Positions 52,002 through 62,024 of a stretch of 64,000 bases of DNA are shown here, one piece after another. The notes below the pieces were generated by a model, which was not told the origin of the DNA, did no database searches, and saw only the letters and a list, made by a program, of their open reading frames with translations. Within the stretch, counting starts at the first letter, position 1, and each line of letters opens with the position of its first letter. This stretch comes from Flavobacteriales bacterium (GTDB lineage Bacteria; Bacteroidota; Bacteroidia; Flavobacteriales; Flavobacteriaceae): assembly GCA_027067965.1 (NCBI GenBank), contig JAMOUV010000002.1, positions 143,022-207,021 on the forward strand. Reading direction: 5' to 3'. Both the position numbers and the translations under genes were made by a program.

Positions 52002-53147
52002 ATGAAAGACAAGCAGCAATTTAATGCTATCGAAGAAGCAATAGAAGATATAAAAAAGGGTCGAATTGTCATTGTAGTTGATGATGAAAACCGGGAAAAT
52101 GAAGGAGATTTTGTAGCGGCGGCGGAAAAAGTCACACCGGAAATGATAAATTTCATGGCAACTCATGGTCGCGGCTTGATATGTACACCGATTACGGAAG
52201 AGCGTGCCGACGAATTGGACTTACCACTTATGGTCAGTCAAGGTTCCGATCCACTGGGAACCGCCTTTACCGTTTCAGTGGACCTGATTTCGGATCAAAC
52301 CACAACCGGTATTTCTGCAAAAGATCGGGCCGAAACTATTAAGGCGTTGACTGACAATAAAATAAAATCGCATCATTTTAGACGACCCGGGCATGTTTTT
52401 CCGCTTCGTGCCAAAGACGGAGGCGTATTAAGGCGACCCGGCCATACCGAAGCCGCTATCGATTTAGCCCGCTTAGCCGGTTTGAAGCCGGCAGGCGTCA
52501 TCGTGGAAATTATGAACGAAGACGGCACCATGGCCCGGCTACCGAAATTATTTGAAATTGCCCGGCAACATAATTTAAAAATAATCTCCATCGAAGACTT
52601 GATTCGCTACCGCTTGGAAAAAGATTCCTTGATAAAAAAAATCTCGGATTTTCCCATACAAACCCGTTTCGGAGATTATACTTTACATGTATATGAGCAA
52701 ACGAACAAACGACATTTGCATTTCGCTTTATCCAAAGGAACATGGGAGGCGGACGAAATTGTTCCCGTACGGGTGGTTTCTTATTCACAACTTTTCGATA
52801 CGCTTAATTTCTTGAAACGTAATCCGGATGACAGGATTAAAGAATATTTTGATTATATCAACCGTACCGGCAAAGGAGTAATTATTTTTGTGTATAACAG
52901 CAGAAACTGGAATGAAATGGTAAACCGGATTAAGCAATACGAAAAAAATCTATCCGAAGGAAAAGACATCCTGCCTCCCATCAAACCGGACGACAAAGAT
53001 TATGGAATCGGCGCCCAAATCATTCATGACTTGAAAATCAAAAAAATCAATTATTTGACCCATGCCAAAGCCATGGAAGACAAAACCGCAATAAAAGGAT
53101 TCGATATTGAAATAGTTAAAACAACTCCACTAGAAAAAAACCAATAG
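52002..53147 (+). CDS. ribB: 3,4-dihydroxy-2-butanone-4-phosphate synthase with degenerate GTP cyclohydrolase II domain
   Basis: The 381-residue protein makes the four-carbon precursor of riboflavin. The RibB domain is intact: [80 protein letters not shown]. The C-terminal half (about 205-375) has the RibA fold length, but the catalytic H-S-E-C-L-T-G-D and C-D-C-G zinc site are absent; the equivalent stretch reads [19 protein letters not shown]. It is therefore probably not an active cyclohydrolase. The domain may be structural or regulatory. Confidence 0.9.
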   Translation: MKDKQQFNAIEEAIEDIKKGRIVIVVDDENRENEGDFVAAAEKVTPEMINFMATHGRGLICTPITEERADELDLPLMVSQGSDPLGTAFTVSVDLISDQTTTGISAKDRAETIKALTDNKIKSHHFRRPGHVFPLRAKDGGVLRRPGHTEAAIDLARLAGLKPAGVIVEIMNEDGTMARLPKLFEIARQHNLKIISIEDLIRYRLEKDSLIKKISDFPIQTRFGDYTLHVYEQTNKRHLHFALSKGTWEADEIVPVRVVSYSQLFDTLNFLKRNPDDRIKEYFDYINRTGKGVIIFVYNSRNWNEMVNRIKQYEKNLSEGKDILPPIKPDDKDYGIGAQIIHDLKIKKINYLTHAKAMEDKTAIKGFDIEIVKTTPLEKNQ

Positions 53148-53151
53148 TATC

Positions 53152-54234
53152 ATGAAAAAAATCATTAATAAAAAATCATTTTCATTTTTAAAAAAATACA
53201 TCAATAATCCCGCTCCCACCGGCTATGAATATACGGGACAAAAATTATGGATGGATTATATCAAACCATACGTGGATACCTTTATTACGGATGCCTACGG
53301 TACAGCAGTCGGCGTGATAAATCCCGATGCGGATTTTAAGGTGGTCATCGAAGCGCATGCCGATGAAATTTCGTGGTATGTGAATTACATTACCGACAAC
53401 GGGTTAATTTACGTCATCCGCAACGGTGGTTCCGACCATATGATTGCTCCTTCCAAAAAAGTATTGATTCATACGGAAAACGGCATAGTCGAAGGAATTT
53501 TTGGTTGGCCCGCCATTCATACCCGATTGAAAGGTAAAGAAGAATGTCCTAAAATAGAGAACATTTTTATAGATGTGGGCGCAAAAGATAAAAAAGAAGT
53601 GGAAAAATTGGGAATTCATGTAGGAAGCGTAATAACATACCCGGATAAACTTTTTGTGTTGAATAAAAAACGTTATGTAGGCCGGGCTTTAGACAATCGA
53701 ATGGGCGGATTTATGATAGCGGAAGTTACGCGTCTGCTTCATGAAAATAAAATCAAATTACCATTCGGCTTATATGTGGTCAATTCCGTTCAGGAAGAAA
53801 TAGGTTTACGCGGTGCCCAAATGATCACGGAAACCATCAAACCCGATATGGCCATTGTGACGGACGTATGTCACGATACCACTACTCCCATGATTGACAA
53901 GAAAAAAGAAGGTGAAATTAAATCCGGCGATGGGCCCGTTATTTCTTATGCGCCTGCCATTCACCATAAGGTTCGAGATTTGATAATTGAAACCGCTAAA
54001 AAAAATAAGATTCCTTTTCAACGGCTTGCTTCCTCAAGAAGTACGGGCACCGATACCGACGCATTTGCTTACTCCAATGGCGGCGTTCCGTCCGCACTGA
54101 TTTCCTTGCCTCTGCGTTATATGCATACCACCGTGGAAAGCGTGGATAAATCGGATGTGGAAAATCTTATCCGGTTGATGTTTGAAACTTTAAAAGAAGT
54201 GAACCCTGAAATAAAATTGAGCTATTTCGATTAA
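53152..54234 (+). CDS. M42-family metallopeptidase
   Basis: The 360-residue cytosolic aminopeptidase has M42 motifs: NNPAPTGYEYTGQKLW near the start, VVIEAHADEISWYVNYI (metal His and Asp), LDNRMGGFMIAEV, VQEEIGLRGAQMI with the catalytic Glu pair, IVTDVCHDT and the final PSALISLPLRYMHTTVESV with the third metal His. Members form tetrahedral complexes that trim peptides. It lies four bases after the ribB-like gene and may be co-transcribed. Confidence 0.92.
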   Translation: MKKIINKKSFSFLKKYINNPAPTGYEYTGQKLWMDYIKPYVDTFITDAYGTAVGVINPDADFKVVIEAHADEISWYVNYITDNGLIYVIRNGGSDHMIAPSKKVLIHTENGIVEGIFGWPAIHTRLKGKEECPKIENIFIDVGAKDKKEVEKLGIHVGSVITYPDKLFVLNKKRYVGRALDNRMGGFMIAEVTRLLHENKIKLPFGLYVVNSVQEEIGLRGAQMITETIKPDMAIVTDVCHDTTTPMIDKKKEGEIKSGDGPVISYAPAIHHKVRDLIIETAKKNKIPFQRLASSRSTGTDTDAFAYSNGGVPSALISLPLRYMHTTVESVDKSDVENLIRLMFETLKEVNPEIKLSYFD

Positions 54235-54389
54235 GTTATTCATGTAAATTATTTAGCAAAAACAGAACGGCGTTCAAGCGAATAATAATCAATTATTGTT
54301 AAAAATAAATTTTTACTTAAAAAAATTATTTTTATCATTTGTCATTTAAAATTAATTATTTAATTTTTAAATGATAAAATTATTGAGTC

Positions 54390-54818
54390 ATGAAAACAAA
54401 AAGTATATTATTATTTTTTGCGATGATATTTTTTATCACTTCATGTGATTTTCTTTATTTTAAAGATATTAAATTAAGTCAGGAAGAAATTCATCTAATT
54501 TCAAAGCAGTGGGAATTAGAAATAATTGAATATTATACCTCTAGTGGTGATTTCATTAAAGAAGAGGATTTTGATTCACCAGAGAATTCTATTCCGGTCT
54601 ATGTATTTTATTCGGATTATCTTTATGATGAATATGAAATGAAAAATTATACATATAAGTTTAGAGGTCATGGAAAATGGTCTTTTAATGCAGTTACAAA
54701 AATTATCAAAATAGATAATAAAGAATTTGAAATTTTAGAAATAACTAACTATTATTTGAGATTGAAAGACATTGACAGTGATAATGGATTTCAAGTTTTA
54801 GTGTTTAATAAACACTAA
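54390..54818 (+). CDS. putative lipocalin-like lipoprotein, paralogue 1
   Basis: The 142-residue protein has a lipoprotein signal (FITSCDF, Cys at residue 19). A small beta-rich domain follows with KQWELEIIEYYTSSGDFIKEEDF, GKWSFNAVTKIIKI and LRLKDIDSD. The pattern K-x-W-x-L...G-x-W-S-F-N-x-x-T-K-I-x-K-I is that of small lipocalin-like proteins of Bacteroidota. It resembles the next gene over its whole length. Ligand and role are unknown. Confidence 0.72.
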   Translation: MKTKSILLFFAMIFFITSCDFLYFKDIKLSQEEIHLISKQWELEIIEYYTSSGDFIKEEDFDSPENSIPVYVFYSDYLYDEYEMKNYTYKFRGHGKWSFNAVTKIIKIDNKEFEILEITNYYLRLKDIDSDNGFQVLVFNKH

Positions 54819-54906
54819 AATGAGTTCGAAATTTTATATTTTAAGACATTTGTCATAAAAAAAATATTTTATCCTTAATATTTTTTTTAGTCAAAAAACA
54901 AAAGTC

Positions 54907-55317
54907 ATGAAAGCAAAAAGTATTTTTATTCTATTTTCCGTACTCTTTACTTTACATTCATGCATTTTACTGGACATTGAGAGTGAAGAAACTCTAAGTC
55001 TGGAAGAACAGACTCTCACTAAAGACAAGTGGATTTTAAACAAAGTCGAACATTATGCTCCCAATGGAGATTTAACCATTACCGAACAGTATAATGGAGA
55101 AAGTATTTTAGAATTTTATAAGGATCATACATATAAGGATTTATATAAAGGGGATGTAATGGATCAAGGAAAATGGTCATATGATTCCAATACAAAAATC
55201 CTTAAATTAAAAGATCAAAATATGGAAGTTTTTAAATTAGATGACACTCATTTATATTTTAAACATACGGAAGTAAATAACGCCTTTGAAAAAATTTACT
55301 ATACTCGTGCCCGTTAA
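54907..55317 (+). CDS. putative lipocalin-like lipoprotein, paralogue 2
   Basis: The 136-residue protein has a lipoprotein signal (LHSCILLD, Cys at residue 19) and the same pattern as its neighbour: KDKWILNKVEHYAPNGDLTITEQYN, GKWSYDSNTKILKLKDQNMEVFKLDDTHLYFKHTE. The two genes are 88 bases apart and probably arose by tandem duplication. A terminator follows. Confidence 0.72.
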   Translation: MKAKSIFILFSVLFTLHSCILLDIESEETLSLEEQTLTKDKWILNKVEHYAPNGDLTITEQYNGESILEFYKDHTYKDLYKGDVMDQGKWSYDSNTKILKLKDQNMEVFKLDDTHLYFKHTEVNNAFEKIYYTRAR

Positions 55318-55371
55318 TTCTTTCATGAGTGATTTGAATTATTAATTAATAAACAACAAACTTAAATAAGG

Positions 55372-55404
55372 TGCCTTGTCAAAAAAAACGACAAGGCATT
55401 TCTT
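55372..55404. terminator. bidirectional terminator between the lipoproteins and menB
   Basis: TGCCTTGTC and GACAAGGCA form a 9-bp stem with an A-rich loop (AAAAAAAAC), followed by T-rich sequence. It serves two convergent genes. Confidence 0.85.
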
Positions 55405-55414
55405 TTGTATCTGA

Positions 55415-56233
55415 TTAAGGAAACTTGGGGAATTTTTTGAAATCGGGATCCCGTTTTTCCAAGAATGCTTTTTTACCTTCTTGGGCTTCCTCCATGAGGT
55501 AAAACATTAATGTAGCATCTCCAGCAAATTCCATTAATCCGACTTGGCCATCCAATTCGGCATTAAATGCCCGTTTGAGCATACGGATAGCGGTGTGGCT
55601 TTTACTTTGAATTTTGCGACACCATGCTACCGTTTCGTCTTCCAACTGTTCCAATGGAACCACTTTATTAACCATTCCCATTTCATAGGCCTCTGCGGCC
55701 GTATATTGATTACAAGTAAACCAAATTTCACGGGCACGTTTTTGTCCTACATGGCGTGCCAAATAACTTGCTCCGAATCCACCGTCAAAACTTCCTACCT
55801 TAGGTCCGGTTTGTCCGAAGCGGGCATTTTCACTTGCAATGGTTAAATCGCATACCACATGCAACACATGTCCGCCACCGATGGCATAACCGTTTACCAT
55901 GGCAATAACCGGCTTGGGAAGCGAACGAATGGCTTTATGGACATCCAAGACATTCAAGCGGGGGACGCCGTCTTCATCGATATATCCTCCGAGCCCTTTA
56001 TAATTCTGGTCACCACCCGAACAGAATGCCTTATCTCCTGCTCCGGTCAATATCACCACATCGATTTGGGGGTCGTAGCGGCAAATTTTTAAGGCATCCA
56101 AAATTTCATCATTGGTTTTGGGACGGAAAGCATTATAGACCCTCGGCCTGTTGATGGTTATTTTGGCAATACCTTCAAAATATTCAAATAAAATATCTTC
56201 GTATTCTTTAATAGATTTCCATGCTCTTTTCAT
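55415..56233 (-). CDS. menB: 1,4-dihydroxy-2-naphthoyl-CoA synthase
   Basis: The 272-residue crotonase-family enzyme closes the naphthoquinone ring in menaquinone synthesis. It shows [96 protein letters not shown] (oxyanion and catalytic Asp region) and [24 protein letters not shown] frame open to 56344 would add 37 hydrophobic residues that the family lacks, so the ATG at 56233 is used. Confidence 0.95.
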   Translation of the reverse strand: MKRAWKSIKEYEDILFEYFEGIAKITINRPRVYNAFRPKTNDEILDALKICRYDPQIDVVILTGAGDKAFCSGGDQNYKGLGGYIDEDGVPRLNVLDVHKAIRSLPKPVIAMVNGYAIGGGHVLHVVCDLTIASENARFGQTGPKVGSFDGGFGASYLARHVGQKRAREIWFTCNQYTAAEAYEMGMVNKVVPLEQLEDETVAWCRKIQSKSHTAIRMLKRAFNAELDGQVGLMEFAGDATLMFYLMEEAQEGKKAFLEKRDPDFKKFPKFP

Positions 56234-56251
56234 TTGAGGTATGATTTTTGT

Positions 56252-56259
56252 TATATTTG
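56252..56259 (+). promoter_or_regulatory. -7 element upstream of the secreted protein gene
   Basis: TATATTTG lies 44 bases before the ATG at 56304, with a TTTG 15 bases upstream (56233-56236). It reads away from menB. Confidence 0.5.
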
Positions 56260-56303
56260 TTTTATTAATGTGAAACACAAAAATAATAATTAATATCAAA
56301 AAC

Positions 56304-57023
56304 ATGAAAACAATAATAACTCTTCTACTTATTGCACTGGGCACTATTTTTTCATATGCACAACGATATACGCTTACAGAAGTAGGTTACTTGCATAATA
56401 TGAGCAAATTAGGCGAACCCGAATTAAATAAAGAAAATATTTTGGGCACGCCTTATATTTTTGACCGTTGGCAAAAAGGGGAAATACTTACGCAAGACAA
56501 ACGGCGGATTATTGTGAATAAAATCAATTATAATACCGCTAAACAAAAATTTTATTACAAGATCAAAAACGATTATTTTGAGTTGTTTCCCGACCAAATA
56601 CGTTTTATTATTGTTCGATCACGTCATGGCAGTCGAATTTTTATTCCGTCTCTTCCCTATCCAATAGATTCCAAGTATAAAGGATATTTTGAAGTATTTA
56701 CCTTGGAGCCGCAGAAAATGTACGTAGCCAAATGGCATAAAAGATCATTGGAACCGGCAAACAAATCCCAGTCGTATGCGTCGGATAAAAGTATGGAAAA
56801 GTTGAAATACTATGACAAAAGCCGGATTTTTGTTTTACTTAACGGTCAATATGTAAAGGCGCCGTCTTCATTAAAAAAATTAATTAAACTGCTCGATCTG
56901 ACCAAAGAAGAAGCCAAGCGGCTTAAAAATTACATCAAGCAAAACAATTTGCATTACAAAAGACCGGGAGATATTCAAAAAATAATGGATTTTTATTATT
57001 CCGAGATTAAAAAATCAAAATAA
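56304..57023 (+). CDS. secreted protein of unknown function
   Basis: The 239-residue protein has a signal peptide ([20 protein letters not shown], cleavage after about residue 19). The middle part is rich in aromatic and basic residues ([43 protein letters not shown]). The C-terminal helix pair is [27 protein letters not shown]. No family is recognised. Its 3' end overlaps the convergent menD by 28 bases. Confidence 0.7.
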   Translation: MKTIITLLLIALGTIFSYAQRYTLTEVGYLHNMSKLGEPELNKENILGTPYIFDRWQKGEILTQDKRRIIVNKINYNTAKQKFYYKIKNDYFELFPDQIRFIIVRSRHGSRIFIPSLPYPIDSKYKGYFEVFTLEPQKMYVAKWHKRSLEPANKSQSYASDKSMEKLKYYDKSRIFVLLNGQYVKAPSSLKKLIKLLDLTKEEAKRLKNYIKQNNLHYKRPGDIQKIMDFYYSEIKKSK

Positions 57024-58672
57024 TTTTTGAGAATTTCGGCATTATTAACGGCAGCCGAATTGACTAATAGTAGCCGGCTGTGAGGATTAGACAAAAAATC
57101 TTCGATTTGAGCTCGGGCTTCTTCGACCGATTCCGTACGGAGAATCTCCGGTTGAAAGCCGGAAATGACTTTTAATACATCCGGATCGGCTAAGGAAGCG
57201 GCCACAAAATACTCTTTGTACCGATCGACCGTTGAAGGCCCCGGAATAAAATTAAAAATGTCCCCTCCCCCATTGTAAATAACAATAATTTTTAAATTTT
57301 CCGGGAAATTTTGCCACAATGCATTGCTGTCGTATCGAAAAGCAAGATCGCCCGTTACCAGTAAGACCTTATCCGTTGTTCGTTTGGCGGCGCCTACGGC
57401 CGTGGATACCGTCCCGTCTATTCCACTGGTTCCTCTATTGGAATAATGGGTGATTCCTTTGGCAAAATCGAATAACTGTGCATAGCGAACCACCGTACTG
57501 TTACCCCATTGAATTTGATACGGACTATGAATCGTGTCGGCCAATATGTCGAACAATTTCATATCACCGAATGATAATTCCTTCATGTATTTTCGATGCG
57601 CTTTGCGGCGTTTCTCAGCCAAATTATGCCACAAAACCTTGTATTCCGAAGCAGGTTGCCAATCATAAATTCTAAAGAGAAGTTGGGACAGAAACATTTC
57701 GGGAGAGGTATCGAATTTATATCGCAATACATCGAATGTATCGGGTTGTATCGGCGTTTTACCGATATGCCAATGCCCATATGCGGGTTTCTGTTGGCGA
57801 AGCAAGTATTTAATTTTTTTTGAAATAATATTATTTCCGATTGTAATCACCAAATCGGGGGCATATTCTTGCCATGTGTGTTCGTTGAAAGGGAAAATTA
57901 ATCTGTCGATGTGTTCCAAAAAAAGCGGATCCTTTACGTTACCTATATTTTCGGTTAGAATCACCACATCATCAAACAGGGCCAACCGGCGTAATTGTTC
58001 GTTTAACATTTCGCCGGGCGGAAGTTGCGAGACAATAATTAATTTTCTTCCGGCCTTTTTCCATATTTTTTCAACTTCGTCAAGAGTTTGTTCGGATACG
58101 GGACGGTCCTCTTCTACCGTCCGGATAGCAGGTTCAAATTTTACAGGTTCGGCCACCTGACGGTATAAAGGTTCTTCGAATGGTATATTAATATGCACCG
58201 GTCCTTGTTTCAAGAAAGCCATTTCAATGGCTTCTTTGATAAGTTTGCTATTTTCACTAACGGCCTCTTCCAAATGTAAGGTGACGGAATAATGGGTATG
58301 TTTTTCCAGTACGCCGTCTTGCCGGATAGTTTGTCCTTCGCCCTTATCAATGCGGTATGGCGGCCGGTCGGCGGAAACCACAATAAGAGGAATCCGGGCA
58401 TAAAACGCTTCGGCCACCGCCGGATAATAGTTCAACACCGCCGTACCGGAAGTACAAATCAACACGGCGGGACGGTGTGTTTGCTGCGCCATTCCCAAGC
58501 CCGTAAAGCCGGCCGAACGCTCGTCCACAATTACTTCGGGCCGGTAGCCGGCGGCCAAAGATTCGATAATTAAAGGCGCATTACGGGAACCGGGAGACAC
58601 GATTATATCACGAATATCCGCTTTTTTGAAAGCGGCAAATAGTAATTGCGCACTTGTTTTACTGCTATGCAC
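56996..58672 (-). CDS. menD: SEPHCHC synthase (menaquinone biosynthesis)
   Basis: The 558-residue thiamine-diphosphate enzyme joins isochorismate and 2-oxoglutarate. It shows SPGSRNAPLIIESLA near residue 26, the catalytic Glu region DERSAGFTGLGMAQQTHRPAVLICTSGTAVLNYYPAVAEAFYARIPLIVVSADRPP and the ThDP motif VLLVTGDLAFRYDSNALWQN with NGGGDIF. It lies apart from menB, separated by one convergent gene. Together they show menaquinone as the quinone of this organism. Confidence 0.95.
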   Translation of the reverse strand: MHSSKTSAQLLFAAFKKADIRDIIVSPGSRNAPLIIESLAAGYRPEVIVDERSAGFTGLGMAQQTHRPAVLICTSGTAVLNYYPAVAEAFYARIPLIVVSADRPPYRIDKGEGQTIRQDGVLEKHTHYSVTLHLEEAVSENSKLIKEAIEMAFLKQGPVHINIPFEEPLYRQVAEPVKFEPAIRTVEEDRPVSEQTLDEVEKIWKKAGRKLIIVSQLPPGEMLNEQLRRLALFDDVVILTENIGNVKDPLFLEHIDRLIFPFNEHTWQEYAPDLVITIGNNIISKKIKYLLRQQKPAYGHWHIGKTPIQPDTFDVLRYKFDTSPEMFLSQLLFRIYDWQPASEYKVLWHNLAEKRRKAHRKYMKELSFGDMKLFDILADTIHSPYQIQWGNSTVVRYAQLFDFAKGITHYSNRGTSGIDGTVSTAVGAAKRTTDKVLLVTGDLAFRYDSNALWQNFPENLKIIVIYNGGGDIFNFIPGPSTVDRYKEYFVAASLADPDVLKVISGFQPEILRTESVEEARAQIEDFLSNPHSRLLLVNSAAVNNAEILKNYFDFLISE

Positions 58673-58675
58673 CTT

Positions 58676-59236
58676 TTATTCTTTCCATTTTATGCTACAG
58701 CCAATGCTCGGTTTTTGTTCTTCTTCCGGAATCATTTTTCCTTCCAAAGCCAAATCCAATGCCTTTCGCATATCTTTTCCGGTAACCGGCACGTCATTTC
58801 CCGGCCGACTGTCATCGAGTTGTCCGCGATAAACCAAGCGATCATTTTCATCAAACACAAAAAAATCGGGTGTGCATGCCGCTTGATAGGCCCTTGCCAC
58901 CTCTTGACTTTCATCGTATAAATAAGGAAAAGGATAACCTAATTTCAAGGCGGTTTCTTTCATTTTATCGGGTGCGTCGTCAGGATAGCGAGTAATATCA
59001 TTGGCACTGATGGCCACAAAACCGATTCCTTTATCCATATAATCGCGGGCCAAACGTACCAATTCATCGTTCACATGCTTCACATACGGACAATGATTGC
59101 AAATGAACATCACCACGGTGGCTTTTTTGCCTTTTATATCGTCATAACTCAATTCTTTGCCGCTCACCGTATCGGGTAATTTAAAACGGGGAGCGATAGT
59201 TCCCAAAGGTAACATTGTGGATGGTGTGGCTGCCAT
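58676..59236 (-). CDS. thioredoxin-like (AhpC/TSA-type) family protein
   Basis: The 186-residue protein has a thioredoxin fold: LGTIAPRFKLPDTVSGKELSYDDIKGKKATVVMFICNHCPYVKH with the CNHC redox pair near residues 46-49, GIGFVAISANDITRYPDD and the cis-Pro region ACTPDFFVFDENDRLVYRGQLDDSRPG. It has no signal peptide, so it probably works in the cytosol. Such proteins are described only as thioredoxin family members. It follows menD on the same strand. Confidence 0.88.
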   Translation of the reverse strand: MAATPSTMLPLGTIAPRFKLPDTVSGKELSYDDIKGKKATVVMFICNHCPYVKHVNDELVRLARDYMDKGIGFVAISANDITRYPDDAPDKMKETALKLGYPFPYLYDESQEVARAYQAACTPDFFVFDENDRLVYRGQLDDSRPGNDVPVTGKDMRKALDLALEGKMIPEEEQKPSIGCSIKWKE

Positions 59237-59248
59237 AATTCAAAATTT

Positions 59249-59917
59249 TTAGGGTAAAATTACGGATTTTTTAAAGATCTGTCGAAAATTATCGGCCATT
59301 TGTTGTTTTATTTTTTCGATATCCAGTTTTTTTATCTGCGCCGCCTGCTTATAAATATCCTCGATAAGAATAGGTTTATCATCGGTTTCAAGCAGCGCGC
59401 GATTTAAATCGATTTGTAAAAAACTTTTGTAAGCATGGGAAGCCGAATTTAATAATAAATGACCGAAAGATAAATAAAGACCGGGAATTTTCAATAGCCG
59501 GCCGGCCAATTCGGGCGATTTGGAATAGCCGTGAATGATGACGGGTACTTCAAGTAATTCGAGATAACGAAACAAGTCATCATAACATCTCACACAATGA
59601 ATGACGAGAGGTTTCTGCATTTTATCGGCCAAATGAATTTGGCGAAGAAAAACCTTTTTTTGCTCTTCATAAAATGATAAATATTTTTTCATTTTATCCA
59701 ATCCTGCCTCTCCTATAGCCAAACATGCGGGATGATTGAGTTTTTCTTCGAGCAGTTGCCATTCCTTATCCGAAACATCCGCCGCATACCATGGATGAAT
59801 CCCTGCACTGAAAAAAGAATTTTCGGGAACCTCTTCACGAGGAAAAATATTAAGAATTTGAACAATTTGCTCGGCCCGGCGAATATGATGGGTATGAAAA
59901 TCAATAAAGGGTATCAT
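59249..59917 (-). CDS. TatD-family hydrolase
   Basis: The 222-residue protein begins with the metal motif FIDFHTHH and continues with AGIHPWYA, CLAIGEAGLDKMKKYLSFYEEQKKVFLRQIHLADKMQKPLVIHCVRCYDDLF and LLETDDKP. These are TatD deoxyribonuclease-type residues, although it is shorter than E. coli TatD (about 260). The start overlaps the glycosyltransferase gene by four bases. Confidence 0.88.
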   Translation of the reverse strand: MIPFIDFHTHHIRRAEQIVQILNIFPREEVPENSFFSAGIHPWYAADVSDKEWQLLEEKLNHPACLAIGEAGLDKMKKYLSFYEEQKKVFLRQIHLADKMQKPLVIHCVRCYDDLFRYLELLEVPVIIHGYSKSPELAGRLLKIPGLYLSFGHLLLNSASHAYKSFLQIDLNRALLETDDKPILIEDIYKQAAQIKKLDIEKIKQQMADNFRQIFKKSVILP

Positions 59918-61428
59918 TGCGGATGATTTGCCTTATCGAGTGAATCTTTAAATGCCGAATGAAATATAATCATTCCTTCGTCATAATAAATCACGGGATA
60001 ATCGCGGAATTGCTCTATCAATTCTTCTTTAGTGGGTTGAAAATCACGCCGGTTCGATAAGTAATAATAGATAATCATCCCGCGGTCTTTATCGAGATTT
60101 TCTTTTAATTCATCCAATTGTTTTCCGTAATTTTTATTTTCAATCAGACTCATTCTTTCATATTTTACGGGCATTTCCCTTAGTAAAGTATCATTTTCCA
60201 CATACATTTTGATAATATCGGTTACATTGGACCATATTTTCCGTTTTTGATTTTTTTCAATCGTTCGGATAAACGCTGTATTGTTCAGATGCGTATAATT
60301 GGCCGTTTCCATCATATAATTTTTTGTTTTTACAAATCCTTCCACCCCGTGAGATACCACTAATATCAATAGTAAGCCCAAAAAGATTTTTGAATTTATC
60401 CATCGGATTTTTTCCAAAAACACCAAACCAACCGGGAGTAATAACATATAAAACGGGGCTAGGATTCTAAAGTCCATAGGCGTGTCAAAATCGATAAACG
60501 AGATGGAGAAAATGATAAACAACAGATAAATGACGGCTATTAATAAAAGAATTTGAATTTTTCTTTCTTTTGTAAATGATAACACGCTTTTTCGATATTT
60601 AAATATCACATAAAAAATCAATAGCAAAAGCGGTATGATAAGGAAAACGGTTAAACCGGGTACCAACCAATTGGCAGCAGTAATATAAAATTGTTCGATA
60701 TGAAACGGACTCAACAGATGAATATGAAATTTTCTGTCGAAAAAAGGTGTAAATTGACGGGTATAGAGATACCAAGGCAAAAATATCAATAGCACGGGAA
60801 TAGTAAATGCCGCAACATGCTTTAAACCCGTTTTTAAATCCTTTCTCAAAATCAAAAGAATAAAAATAAGGGAAGGAATAATTCCGAAAGCGGCATAGCG
60901 AGTCAAAAGGGATAGACCCGCAAATAAACCGGCATATACCAAAAAACGAAGCATCCGGTTATCGCTCCATTTAAGCAAAAAATAAACGGATGTGAGAAAT
61001 AAGGGTAAAAATAAGGTTTCCGATAAGGTGGTATAATACAAAGAAAAGGTCCATGAAAACCACAAGAAGAAAAATCCTAATAAAATCGTTTGCGTTTGCA
61101 ATTTCAATAGGCGAAATATCCGGTAAAGAATAAACAATAAATATATTACCAATAGTATGCGAAGAATTTTTGTAGCGGTGATGATATCCACATGAAAAAG
61201 GGAAGATATCCATCCCAAAAGTGCCGGAAACAAAGGAGGCCAAAAAACATATTGATGAATTTCACCGTTATTCAAAAAATTAAATCCCTTGCCTTTGGCG
61301 AAATTTTCCGCCACTTCGACATATATACTGCCGTCGGCATAAGCAATATATGGATTTTGAGTTATCATCCATATAAAATATGCCGTGATTACAAATAATA
61401 TGATCCAGAAAATGTTCTTGCTCTTCAA
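59914..61428 (-). CDS. multi-pass membrane glycosyltransferase, GT-C/PMT-like
   Basis: The 504-residue protein has about ten membrane segments and a first periplasmic loop with ADGSIYVEVAENFAKGKGFNFLNNG and VFWPPLFPALLGWI, typical of GT-C (ArnT/PMT-like) enzymes. A soluble C-terminal domain follows (about residues 385-504). It would use a polyprenyl-phosphate sugar. It overlaps nadD and the TatD gene by four bases on either side, so it is embedded in a compact unit. Confidence 0.82.
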   Translation of the reverse strand: MKSKNIFWIILFVITAYFIWMITQNPYIAYADGSIYVEVAENFAKGKGFNFLNNGEIHQYVFWPPLFPALLGWISSLFHVDIITATKILRILLVIYLLFILYRIFRLLKLQTQTILLGFFFLWFSWTFSLYYTTLSETLFLPLFLTSVYFLLKWSDNRMLRFLVYAGLFAGLSLLTRYAAFGIIPSLIFILLILRKDLKTGLKHVAAFTIPVLLIFLPWYLYTRQFTPFFDRKFHIHLLSPFHIEQFYITAANWLVPGLTVFLIIPLLLLIFYVIFKYRKSVLSFTKERKIQILLLIAVIYLLFIIFSISFIDFDTPMDFRILAPFYMLLLPVGLVFLEKIRWINSKIFLGLLLILVVSHGVEGFVKTKNYMMETANYTHLNNTAFIRTIEKNQKRKIWSNVTDIIKMYVENDTLLREMPVKYERMSLIENKNYGKQLDELKENLDKDRGMIIYYYLSNRRDFQPTKEELIEQFRDYPVIYYDEGMIIFHSAFKDSLDKANHPQ

Positions 61429-62024
61429 CCTAAAATCTTTTTATAAAAATTCATTTCCATAATATATTCATATACCCGTTCGGGAAGCATCGGCCGGACA
61501 TTTCTTCCTTCGGCGATATCTTTCCTAATCTGCGAAGCGGAAATTTCCACAATTGGGGCTTCTTCAAAGAAAAAAATATTCTTTTCCTTCATTAATTCCG
61601 TGACGGGATTTCGCCTTCGCGGATATACATATATTTTATAATGTTTTAGAATGGTTTTAAAATTCTTCCATTTGGGCAAAGATACCAAAGCATCTTGTCC
61701 CATTAATAATACAAAATTATAATCCGGATACAAATCCTGCAAGTGGGCCAAAGTGACAACCGTATAATTGGGCATCGGTAAATCGAATTCGACGGTTGAA
61801 ACCTTGAATTTCTCATAGGGCTCCACCGCCAAACGTAGCAAATACAAGCGGTGATGATCGGCCAATAAAGTTTTTCGTTCCTTCAACGGATTGTGAGGCG
61901 TGAGTACAAACCATACCTCGTCTAATCCGGCGTGTTCGGTAAAATAATTAGCCAAAATCAAATGACCGATATGAACCGGATTAAAACTTCCGAAAAATAA
62001 CCCTATTTGTTTATTGCTTTTCAT
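61425..62024 (-). CDS. nadD: nicotinate-nucleotide adenylyltransferase
   Basis: The 199-residue enzyme adenylates nicotinate mononucleotide in NAD synthesis. It has the nucleotidyltransferase start QIGLFFGSFNPVHIGHLILANYF, FVLTPHNPLKE, VLLMGQDALVSLPKWK and the C-terminal EISASQIRKDIAEGRNVRPMLPERVYEYI. The ATG at 62024 is chosen; a TTG one codon upstream also precedes it. It overlaps gmk by 14 bases and the next gene by four. Confidence 0.95.
   Translation of the reverse strand: MKSNKQIGLFFGSFNPVHIGHLILANYFTEHAGLDEVWFVLTPHNPLKERKTLLADHHRLYLLRLAVEPYEKFKVSTVEFDLPMPNYTVVTLAHLQDLYPDYNFVLLMGQDALVSLPKWKNFKTILKHYKIYVYPRRRNPVTELMKEKNIFFFEEAPIVEISASQIRKDIAEGRNVRPMLPERVYEYIMEMNFYKKILG

Noticed and set aside
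56234..56344. 37-residue hydrophobic N-terminal extension of MenB (possible membrane anchor)
   Set aside because: MenB is cytosolic, the extension is absent from the family and covers the divergent promoter of the next gene.
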